DNA from: Massilia timonae CCUG 45783
GTDB lineage: Bacteria; Pseudomonadota; Gammaproteobacteria; Burkholderiales; Burkholderiaceae_D
Assembly (NCBI RefSeq): GCF_000315425.1
Contig: NZ_JH992922.1
Coordinates: forward strand, 118,986-182,985
Direction of reading: 5' to 3'
Length of the DNA: 64,000 nt
Shown here: piece by piece, positions 31,536-39,099 of the stretch
Position numbering within the stretch: position 1 is the stretch's first letter
Layout: each line of letters begins with the position of its first letter
Program-made: the position numbers and the translations under genes
Notes under the pieces: generated by a model
Told to the model about the DNA's origin: nothing
Seen by the model: only the letters and a program-made list of their open reading frames with translations
The model's database searches: none

Positions 31536-34345
31536 CGTACCTGGTAGGCATCGACCTTGGCACCACGAATACGGTGCTGGCCTTTGCCCATGACGGCAAG
31601 GGCGCGATCGAGCTGTTTTCGGTCGACCAGCTGGTGGCGCCCGGCGAAGTCGCCGGCGCGCCGCTGCTGCCGTCGATGCGCTACCACCCGGGCGCGGACG
31701 AACTCGCGCCCGGCGAGCTGCAACTCCCCTGGCATGCCCTCGATGTCGCCGGCGTCGAACGCGTCGCCCTCGGCCGCCTGGCGCGCGCACTCGGCGCGGC
31801 CACGCCGGGGCGCCTGGTGGCCAGCGCCAAGAGCTGGCTGTCGCATACTGGCGTGGACCGCATGGCGCCGATCCTGCCCTGGGGCGCCGAAGGTGACGTG
31901 GCCAAGGTGTCGCCGGTGGCGGCCAGCGCCAGCTACCTGGCCCACCTGCGCGCCGCATGGAACACGCGCTTCCCCAAGCAGCCGCTGGAACGCCAGCAGA
32001 TCGTGCTCACGGTTCCCGCCTCGTTCGACGAAGGCGCGCGGGCGCTGACGCTGGAGGCGGCGAAGCAGGCCGGCCTGCCGGACGTGCGTCTGCTGGAAGA
32101 ACCGCAGGCCGCGCTGTACGACTGGCTGTACCGGCATCGCGCCGACCTGGCGCAAGATCTCGGTGATGCGCGCCTGGTGCTGGTGGCCGACGTCGGCGGC
32201 GGCACCACCGACTTCAGCCTGGTCAAGGTCGAGGCCAGGGATGGCGAGCCGCTGCTCACCCGCATCGGCGTGGGCAACCACCTGATCCTGGGCGGCGACA
32301 ATATGGACCTGGCGCTGGCCCACCTGGTCGAAGCGCGCATGGCGGAACAAGCCGGCGAAGACGCCACGCGCAGCCGCCTGTCGAGCGCGCGCCTGGCCCA
32401 GCTCACCGAACGCTGCCGCGCCGCGAAAGAACAGCTGCTGGCCGACGATGCGCCCGACCACGTCACCGTCACCCTGCTCGGCGCCGGCAGCCGCCTGATC
32501 GGCGCCAGCCGCAAGGCCGACTTGCGGCGCGCGGACATTGAACGCATCGTGCTCGATGGCTTCTTCCCGCTCAATGCGGCGCAAGAGGACGCCAAACGCG
32601 CGCGCGCCGGCATCGTCGAATTCGGCCTGCCGTATGCGAGCGACCCGGCCATCACGCGCCACCTGGCGGGCTTCCTGCGCCAGCACGCGGCCGCCGCGCG
32701 CGAGGCGCTTGGCCTGCCCGACGATGGCGCGCTGCCGGTGCCCGACACCGTGCTGCTCAACGGCGGCGTGTTCCGCGGCGCGGCGCTGGCGCAGCGGCTG
32801 GTCGATACCCTGGCGGCATGGCGTGGCGCGCCAATGCGCGTGCTGCACAACGACAACCCCGACATCGCCGTCGCCCGCGGCGCCGTGGCCTATACGCTGG
32901 CGCGCCAGGGCCTGGCGCCGGCCATCGAAAGCGGCGCCGCGCGCAGCTATTACCTGCTGCTCGATGGCGAGGCGCAAGGAGACAAGCTGCGCACCGTCTG
33001 CCTGCTCCCGCGCGGCACGCCGGCCGCGCTCGAGGTGGCGCTGGCGGACCGCAGCTTCGCGCTGCGCGTCGGCCGTCCGGTGCGCTTCCACCTGGTGTCG
33101 ACCATCGCCGACAGCGGCGCGCCGCCGCAGGCCGGCGACCTGGTCGACCTCGATCCGTCCGAGGTGGTGCGCCTGCCGGCGATCGCCACCGTGCTGCGCG
33201 CCGCGCGCGGCGCGCCAAGCGAGACCCCGGTGCGGCTGGTCACGACGCTGAGCGAAGTCGGCACGCTCGACGTGCATTGCGTGGCCGAGGATGGCGGCCA
33301 GCGCTGGCAGCTCGCCTTCCAGTTGCGCGGCGAAGATGACAGCGATACGCAGGAAGAGGTGCTGCCTCTGGAGCTGGATGCCGCCGTCGACAAGATCGAG
33401 CGTGTGTTCGGCGCCCGCTCGAAACAGGTCGATCCGAAGGAAGTGAAACAGCTGCGCGCCGGCCTGGAGCATCTGCTGGGCGCGCGCGAACGCTGGACCA
33501 CGCCCCTGCTGCGGCGCCTGTTCGACGCCCTGCTGGCGCGCGCGAAAGGCCGGCGGCGCTCGGTCGAGCACGAGCGCGCCTGGCTGAACCTGGCCGGCTA
33601 CTGCCTGCGCCCCGGCTTCGGCCATCCGCTCGACGAATGGCGCATGGAGCAGCTGTGGGCGATGTTCGAGGGCGGCGTCCAGCACCACAAGGACAGCCAG
33701 GTGCGCGCCGAATGGTGGACGCTGTGGCGCCGGGTGGCGGGCGGCCTGTCGACCGCATCGCAGCTGCGCGTGCTGGACGATTTCGCCTTCAACCTGCAGG
33801 CCGACGAATCGGAGCGCGGACGCCGTCCGGTCACCCTGGTCGACGGCAGCGAAGAAGACATGCTGCGCGTGGGCGCCTCGCTCGAACGCATTCCGTCGGC
33901 CTACAAGGCGGAGATCGGTGAATGGCTGCTGGGCCAGATCGAGGGCATCCCGTCCGGCGGCAAGCTCGATGCGCGCGCCAGCGCGCGCTATGGCCGCTAT
34001 CTGTGGGCCCTGGGCCGGGTTGGCGCGCGCCAGTCGTTCCAGTCGAGCGCCCACGAAGTGGCCCCGCCCGAGGTGGCCGAAAGCTGGCTGGTAAAACTGC
34101 TGCAACTGGACTGGCGCAAGGTGGAGCCGGCCGGCTTCGCCGCCGCCCACATCGCGCGCATGACGGGCGACCGCTCGCGCGATATTGGCCAAGCGGTGCG
34201 CGAAGACGTGCTGCGGCGCCTGGCCGCCAGCGGCGCGCCGCCGATGTGGACGGCGATGGTGCGCGAGGTGGTGGAGCTGGACCAGGCGGTCGAGACGCGC
34301 CTGCTGGGCGATGCGCTGCCGCCGGGGCTGAAGCTGCTGCACTAG
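31532..34345 (+). CDS. Hsp70-family protein with C-terminal DUF3731-like extension
   Basis: The start is GTG, again overlapping the previous stop by four bases. The ATPase domain has YLVGIDLGTTNTVLAFA, VLVADVGGGTTDFSLVKV and TVLLNGGVFRGAALAQRL. After a beta domain ending near residue 600 comes a helical extension of about 330 residues (KIERVFGARSKQVDPKEVKQLRAGLEHLLG, WLNLAGYCLRPGFGHPLDEWRMEQLW, VAGGLSTASQLRVLDDF), matching the DnaK-related DUF3731 domain as I recall it. The total of 937 aa is far longer than DnaK. It is the last gene of the operon, and its 3' end is partly repeated, with decay, at 36000-36140 beyond the AT-rich island. Confidence 0.9.
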   Translation: MTYLVGIDLGTTNTVLAFAHDGKGAIELFSVDQLVAPGEVAGAPLLPSMRYHPGADELAPGELQLPWHALDVAGVERVALGRLARALGAATPGRLVASAKSWLSHTGVDRMAPILPWGAEGDVAKVSPVAASASYLAHLRAAWNTRFPKQPLERQQIVLTVPASFDEGARALTLEAAKQAGLPDVRLLEEPQAALYDWLYRHRADLAQDLGDARLVLVADVGGGTTDFSLVKVEARDGEPLLTRIGVGNHLILGGDNMDLALAHLVEARMAEQAGEDATRSRLSSARLAQLTERCRAAKEQLLADDAPDHVTVTLLGAGSRLIGASRKADLRRADIERIVLDGFFPLNAAQEDAKRARAGIVEFGLPYASDPAITRHLAGFLRQHAAAAREALGLPDDGALPVPDTVLLNGGVFRGAALAQRLVDTLAAWRGAPMRVLHNDNPDIAVARGAVAYTLARQGLAPAIESGAARSYYLLLDGEAQGDKLRTVCLLPRGTPAALEVALADRSFALRVGRPVRFHLVSTIADSGAPPQAGDLVDLDPSEVVRLPAIATVLRAARGAPSETPVRLVTTLSEVGTLDVHCVAEDGGQRWQLAFQLRGEDDSDTQEEVLPLELDAAVDKIERVFGARSKQVDPKEVKQLRAGLEHLLGARERWTTPLLRRLFDALLARAKGRRRSVEHERAWLNLAGYCLRPGFGHPLDEWRMEQLWAMFEGGVQHHKDSQVRAEWWTLWRRVAGGLSTASQLRVLDDFAFNLQADESERGRRPVTLVDGSEEDMLRVGASLERIPSAYKAEIGEWLLGQIEGIPSGGKLDARASARYGRYLWALGRVGARQSFQSSAHEVAPPEVAESWLVKLLQLDWRKVEPAGFAAAHIARMTGDRSRDIGQAVREDVLRRLAASGAPPMWTAMVREVVELDQAVETRLLGDALPPGLKLLH

Positions 34346-34455
34346 GAACGCTGTGAGTATTGGTTAGCCTTTTTTCAATCCATGGGTTTATCATAACTAG
34401 TTCATCAACGGCTACTTGGCAATCCTGTCGACACCAATTTTCGACAACAGTCAAA

Positions 34456-35121
34456 ATGAAGAAAAAAACAAATGCGTTTTTTTGGATAATTTCTCCGACT
34501 TATAAATTTGCAGAGAGAAATAAAATAAATCTATCCCAAAAACCCGATGGGAAGACCAAAATTACAGATGGCATAAAAAAATACAATGTTTATTATTTGA
34601 GGGTAAGCATTGCACTAATACTACCGATAGAGGTGTTTTTTCAACTAACCTCTACGAGTGAAAACTGGAAACTCGAAAAATACTTCATTACTGTATTTTT
34701 AGGCTGGCTTATATTTTCAAGATCGATTGAGATTTTTAAAGCATTCTTAGACGATGCGGTAGAAAAATTAAACGGACTACCTTCCACCAGCAAGCTGAAT
34801 TTTGGCGACCGACTACGTTTAGCATTTAACAGCTATATCGAATTAGTCATCAGTTTCGGCATTTTATACTACATACTACCATCAACTTTCTTTAAAGGAA
34901 GTGCTTCACCATTTTTCTTTGAGAACATTTTCGAAGCCATATATTTCAGCGGTGTTACGATGACAACTATAGGCTACGGCGATATAAGTCCTGCCAATTG
35001 GTTTACTCAAATAATGATTTTATTTCAAGTATTCTGTGGGCTAACTTTGGCATTGGTTTCCTTTACTGTCTACACTAGCTTAGCACTTTCAAATCCAAAA
35101 ACGACTGATGCAGAGGAATAG
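34456..35121 (+). CDS. two-transmembrane potassium channel (ion-channel family)
   Basis: I take the ATG at 34456, giving 221 aa; the frame is open to 34360 but those residues look non-coding. The first hydrophobic helices lie at about 48-64 and 76-92. The pore module at the C terminus has an outer helix (YIELVISFGILYYIL), a pore helix (FEAIYFSGVTMT), the potassium filter TIGYGD (171-176) and an inner helix (IMILFQVFCGLTLALVSFTVYTSL). The N terminus is Lys-rich and cytoplasmic. No ligand-binding domain such as RCK or cNMP is present. Base use is strongly AT-biased, unlike its neighbours, which indicates recent transfer. It lies four bases from a second unknown gene, and the two probably act together. 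Confidence 0.85.
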   Translation: MKKKTNAFFWIISPTYKFAERNKINLSQKPDGKTKITDGIKKYNVYYLRVSIALILPIEVFFQLTSTSENWKLEKYFITVFLGWLIFSRSIEIFKAFLDDAVEKLNGLPSTSKLNFGDRLRLAFNSYIELVISFGILYYILPSTFFKGSASPFFFENIFEAIYFSGVTMTTIGYGDISPANWFTQIMILFQVFCGLTLALVSFTVYTSLALSNPKTTDAEE

Positions 35122-35124
35122 ATT

Positions 35125-35601
35125 ATGGCAGATGAGATAAGCGCAGTCCTTAACACAGAAAATGGGCCAATCGCAACGAGAGATCTTTCCTATTTCCTCT
35201 ATCTCTTTCGTGCCGCTTATGTAGCCGCGCACCAAGAAATTAATTCACAACAGCATGTAGAACTAGCAACGGACTACCAAGCACTTGAGTTTTCGAAAAC
35301 AATAAAAGCTCGCATCGCTAATTTCCACTGGTCCTCCATTCGTGATCTGGCCTTATACGAACTACACCCTAAAGACGAGCTATCTATAATTGATATATCC
35401 CGAAGAAACCCTCTTGACATTGTATTTGCCGCAACCCCTCCCGCACTTATAGTTGCAGTAATTATTGCTGGTGGATCCTTCCAGTTTAACTCTGGCAGAA
35501 TAATTTTACCCTCTCTAAAAAATGCGATAACCAATATGAGAGTAGCATTTGGCCAGCAACCTCAGCAAAAAATTACTCCACCGAGAGAAGATCAGCCATA
35601 G
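35125..35601 (+). CDS. hypothetical protein with one membrane helix, channel partner
   Basis: The 158-aa protein is not one I recognise. Residues 1-90 are soluble and helical (ATRDLSYFLYLFRAAYVAAHQEIN, FHWSSIRDLALYELHPKDELSIIDI). One membrane segment follows at about 97-118 (LDIVFAATPPALIVAVIIAGG). A short tail of about 40 residues ends in PPREDQP. It starts three bases after the channel stop (TAG ATT ATG) and has the same AT-rich composition. A soluble sensor-like part linked to a membrane segment beside a pore protein suggests that it regulates or gates the channel; this is inference only. Confidence 0.7.
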   Translation: MADEISAVLNTENGPIATRDLSYFLYLFRAAYVAAHQEINSQQHVELATDYQALEFSKTIKARIANFHWSSIRDLALYELHPKDELSIIDISRRNPLDIVFAATPPALIVAVIIAGGSFQFNSGRIILPSLKNAITNMRVAFGQQPQQKITPPREDQP

Positions 35602-35693
35602 GCTGCAGGGTAAAATATCAAGATTGACATAATTGAGCATGGGCTAGCAAGTGCCGCTCTCGCAAAGTCAACTTATGTAATTAAAAAGCCGCA

Positions 35694-36001
35694 CAGGATC
35701 AACGACGCCGGCTTGCCCTTGCGCAGATGCAGCGGTTCGCTTATCTCGACCACGCGCAGGCCATGCCGCTCGAACGGCGCAATCCAACTCAAAATCGTGC
35801 GGAAGTACCAAGGCGGCGCGTCTTGGAAATCGTCGCTGCAGCCGGCCTGGCTCTCTGAGCGCCAGCCGTCGACATAGGGGCGCGTCGCCGCAGGCCCATC
35901 AAGGGGTGACGGTCCGCACGATCAGCGTTCCGCCGGCGCGCACATAAGTCGGCGCGGCGGCGAACAGGCCGTCGACCGCTTCATGTCCGATCAGCGAGAA
36001 C
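35694..36001 (-). pseudogene. methyltransferase gene fragment (copy of 41860-42170)
   Basis: About 308 bases align over nearly their whole length with the C-terminal part of the SAM-dependent methyltransferase gene at 41823-42512, in the same orientation. Shared blocks include CGCGATCCAGCT-like, ATCGTGCGGAAGTACCA and GGCGAACAGGCCGTCGACCG, with scattered substitutions and small indels that break the frame. Neither end of the gene is present. It is a decayed duplicate, not a working gene. Confidence 0.85.
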
Positions 36002-36140
36002 TTCGAACGCATTCCGTCGGCCAGCAAGCTCAATGCGCGTGCCAGCGCGCGTTATGGCCGCTACCTATGTGTTGGACCAGGCGGTCGAGACGCGCCTGCT
36101 GGGCGATGCACTGCCGCCGGGATTGAAACTGCTGCGCTGA
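36000..36140 (+). pseudogene. decayed copy of the hsp70 3' end
   Basis: Positions 36002-36069 match 33888-34006 with about 50 bases missing. Positions 36073-36140 match the last 68 bases of the Hsp70 gene (34278-34345) with about six differences, including a changed stop codon (TAG to TGA). The intervening 270 bases are absent. It is fused directly to the methyltransferase fragment. Confidence 0.85.
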
Positions 36141-36182
36141 CGCCGCCATACCCAAGCATCGGGGTCGGGATTCGTTGATGAC

Positions 36183-36206
36183 CAAAACTTACTATGCTAA
36201 GTTTTG
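36183..36206. promoter_or_regulatory. palindrome before the P-type ATPase gene
   Basis: A perfect 9-bp inverted repeat, CAAAACTTA-N6-TAAGTTTTG, lies 33 bases before the start codon at 36239. It may be an operator of the ATPase gene; no T run follows, so a terminator is less likely. Confidence 0.5.
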
Positions 36207-36238
36207 CTCATCAGGTAATCAGGGAGCTGTTTCCTTGC

Positions 36239-38959
36239 ATGTCCATGACCACGTCCTCCATCCCTTCCACGCCGGTCGCAGACTGGCATGCGATGCCGGC
36301 CGACGCCGTCCTGCGCCAGCTGGCTTCGATCCCCGACGGACTCGCACCGGATGAAGCGGCGCGGCGCCTGGCGCTGCACGGCCCCAACACGCTGCCATCG
36401 CCACCGCGCACGCCCGCCCTCCTGCGCTTTCTGCTGCAATTCAATAACGCGCTGATCCTGTTCCTGCTCGCCGCCGCGGCACTGGCCGCCGTGCTCGAAC
36501 ACTGGGTCGACGCGGCCGTGATCGTCGGCGTGGTCACCGTGAACGCCATCGTCGGCTTCGTCCAGGAAGGCAAGGCGGAGCAAGCCCTCGGCGCCCTGCA
36601 AGCCATGCTGGCGCCCACTGCGCGCGTCGTGCGCGCCGGCCAGCACGCGACCGTCCCGGTGGCCACGCTGGCGCCGGGCGACGTGGTGCTGCTCGAAGCC
36701 GGCGACCGCGTCCCCGCCGACCTGCGCCTGCTGCGCGCCCGCGCCCTGCTGGTCGACGAAGCGATCCTCACCGGCGAATCGGTGGCCAGCGTCAAGACCG
36801 GTCACGCCGTCGACGCCGGTGCGGCGCTGGGCGACCGCGAAGGCATGGCGTATTCAGGCACGCTGGTCGCCGCCGGCCAGGGCCTCGGCCTGGTGGTCGC
36901 CACCGGCAGCCATACCGAGATCGGCCGCATCAGCACCATGCTCGGCAAGGTCGAGCCGCTCACCACGCCCCTGCTGCGCCAGATCAACGGCTTCGGGCGG
37001 CGCTTCACGGTGCTGTCGATCGCCGTCGCCGCGCTGCTGTTCGCCTATGCGGTCGGCTTGAAGGGGATGGACTGGGTCGAGGCGCTGATGATGGTGGTGG
37101 CGATCGCGGTGGCGCTGGTGCCCGAAGGCTTGCCGGCGGTGATCACCATCACCCTCGCCATCGGCGTGCAGCGCATGGCCGCGCGCCACGCCATCGTGCG
37201 CCGCCTGCCGGCGGTGGAGACGCTGGGCGCGACCACCGTGATCTGTTCCGACAAGACCGGCACCCTGACCCGCAACGAGATGACGGCCTGCCGCGTGGTG
37301 ACCGGTGCGGGCAGCATCGGCGTGAGCGGCGCCGGCTATGCGCCGCTGGGCGCGTTCGCGCTGCCCGAGGACGGCGCCGGCCTGCCGGCCAATGCGCGCC
37401 GCCTGGTCGAAGCCGGCCTGCTGTGCAACGACGCCCACCTGCGCCTGGCTGCGGGCGGCTGGCATGTGGACGGCGATCCGATGGAAGGCGCGCTGGTGGC
37501 GCTGGCAATGAAGGCCGGGCTCGAGCCGGACGCCCTGCGCGCCGGCCATCCGCGCGCCGACGAGATCCCGTTCGACGCCCAGCACCGTTTCATGGCCACG
37601 CTGCACGGCCTGGCCGACGGCGGCGCCGAGCTGTTCGTCAAGGGCGCGCCGGAACGCGTGCTGGCCATGAGCGGCGCGCAACTCGACGTGTCCGGGGCAA
37701 GCATGCCGCTGGATACCGCTTGCTGGGAAGGCCACGTCGCGGCGGCGGCCTCCAGCGGCGAGCGCGTGCTGGGCTTCGCCCTGCGGCGCTTCGCGCATGC
37801 GCCGCCGCAGCTGGACTTCGAAGCCGTGGACGAGCTGGTGTTCCTGGGCCTGGTCGGCTTCATCGATCCGCCGCGGCCCGAGGCGCTGGCCGCGATCGCC
37901 GATTGCCGCAGCGCCGGCATCGCGGTCAAGATGATCACCGGCGACCATGGCGCGACCGCCGCCGCCATCGCCGCGCAACTCGGCCTGGCCGAGCAGCCGG
38001 TGGTGGCGACCGGCCAGGACGTCGACGCCGTCTCCGACGCCGAGCTGCGGACCCTGGCGCGCCGCACCCACGTCTTCGCCCGCACCAATCCCGCCCACAA
38101 GCTGCGCGTGGTGCGCGCGCTGCAGGCCGAGGGCGAGGTGGTCGCGATGACCGGCGACGGCGTCAACGATGCCCCGTCGCTGAAGCAGGCCAACGTCGGC
38201 ATCGCCATGGGCAACAAGGGCACCGAGGCGGCCAAGGAAGCGGCCCAGATCGTGCTGGCCGACGACAACTTCGCTTCCATCGTGGCGGCCGTGAGCGAGG
38301 GACGCACCGTCTACGACAACATCCGCAAGGTCATCGCCTGGACCCTGCCGACCAATGGCGGTGAGGTGCTGGCGATCGTCGCGGCGCTGGTGCTGGGGTT
38401 GACCCTGCCGATGACGCCGCCGCAGATCCTGTGGATCAACATGATCCTGACCATCACGCTCGGCCTGGTGCTGGCCTTCGAGCCGGCCGAGCCGGGCGTG
38501 ATGGCGCGCCGGCCGCGCGATCCGCTAGCGCCGCTGCTGTCGCCCTTCATGCTGTGGCGGGTGGCGTTCGTGTCGGTGCTGTTCACCGCCGGCGTGTTCG
38601 CCGTGATGGCCTGGGCCGAACGCCGCGGCCTGGACACCGAGACGGCGCGCACGATGGTGGTCGACACGCTGTGCGTGCTGGAGATCTTTTACCTGTTCAA
38701 CGTGCGCTACCTGCACATGCGCTCGTTCACCTGGCGCGGCGCGCGCGGCACGCCGGCGGTGCTGTGGGCGATCCTTGTCGTGGTGGTCGCGCAGCTGGCG
38801 TTCACCTACCTGCCGTGGATGCAGGCGCTGTTCGATACCCGCGCCGTAGCGCTCATCGACGGCGTGGCGATCCTCGGCATCGGGCTGGCGTTCATGGTGG
38901 TGCTCGAATTCGAGAAGCTGCTGCTGCGGCGCTGGGGCGTGTTCGCGGACATCAGCTAG
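36239..38959 (+). CDS. P-type cation-transporting ATPase (calcium/magnesium type, P2A-like)
   Basis: The 906-aa pump has an N-terminal cation-ATPase domain (ADAVLRQLASIPDGLAPDEAARRLALHGPNTL), an actuator with TGES (AILTGESVASVKT), phosphorylated Asp338 in CSDKTGTLTRNE and the hinge GDGVNDAPSLKQANVGIAMG. Ten membrane helices include the ion-site sequence VALVPEGLPAVITITLA in helix 4 and a C-terminal bundle starting near LPTNGGEVLAIVAAL. The PEGLP motif is the form in calcium and related type II pumps, so Ca2+ or another divalent cation is likely exported. I take the ATG at 36239; ATGs at 36194 and 36245 are alternatives. It stands alone after the rearranged region. Confidence 0.92.
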   Translation: MSMTTSSIPSTPVADWHAMPADAVLRQLASIPDGLAPDEAARRLALHGPNTLPSPPRTPALLRFLLQFNNALILFLLAAAALAAVLEHWVDAAVIVGVVTVNAIVGFVQEGKAEQALGALQAMLAPTARVVRAGQHATVPVATLAPGDVVLLEAGDRVPADLRLLRARALLVDEAILTGESVASVKTGHAVDAGAALGDREGMAYSGTLVAAGQGLGLVVATGSHTEIGRISTMLGKVEPLTTPLLRQINGFGRRFTVLSIAVAALLFAYAVGLKGMDWVEALMMVVAIAVALVPEGLPAVITITLAIGVQRMAARHAIVRRLPAVETLGATTVICSDKTGTLTRNEMTACRVVTGAGSIGVSGAGYAPLGAFALPEDGAGLPANARRLVEAGLLCNDAHLRLAAGGWHVDGDPMEGALVALAMKAGLEPDALRAGHPRADEIPFDAQHRFMATLHGLADGGAELFVKGAPERVLAMSGAQLDVSGASMPLDTACWEGHVAAAASSGERVLGFALRRFAHAPPQLDFEAVDELVFLGLVGFIDPPRPEALAAIADCRSAGIAVKMITGDHGATAAAIAAQLGLAEQPVVATGQDVDAVSDAELRTLARRTHVFARTNPAHKLRVVRALQAEGEVVAMTGDGVNDAPSLKQANVGIAMGNKGTEAAKEAAQIVLADDNFASIVAAVSEGRTVYDNIRKVIAWTLPTNGGEVLAIVAALVLGLTLPMTPPQILWINMILTITLGLVLAFEPAEPGVMARRPRDPLAPLLSPFMLWRVAFVSVLFTAGVFAVMAWAERRGLDTETARTMVVDTLCVLEIFYLFNVRYLHMRSFTWRGARGTPAVLWAILVVVVAQLAFTYLPWMQALFDTRAVALIDGVAILGIGLAFMVVLEFEKLLLRRWGVFADIS

Positions 38960-39099
38960 ACAATGCGCCAGGGTGGTTCCGTCCAGGCCTCGGCATGCGC
39001 ATGCGTGGCAAGGCCTGGCAGCCGGGACCACGACTGCCGGGCTGACACCGCAGGCAAGGTCATTTATATTGCTCGGATTACAAAGTCAATGTGGCGGCG

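Larger units (their letters stand above)
34346..35693. other. AT-rich acquired island with a two-gene channel module
   Basis: From just after the Hsp70 stop to about 35690 the base composition drops from roughly 70 % to well under 45 % GC with long A and T runs, then returns to normal. Only two genes lie inside. The downstream side holds broken copies of genes found elsewhere in the window. No transposase, integrase, tRNA or clear terminal repeats are visible. The GC figures are estimates by eye. Confidence 0.75.

Noticed and set aside
31124..34342. A 1072-residue minus-strand frame opposite the second Hsp70 gene, and a similar 856-residue frame at 29388-31958
   Set aside because: Both are antisense shadows of clearly coding Hsp70 genes and show low-complexity Arg/Gln/His composition.
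34346..36140. Integrated phage or IS as the source of the AT-rich island
   Set aside because: No integrase, transposase, tRNA target or terminal repeats are visible; only imperfect copies of the hsp70 end flank it.
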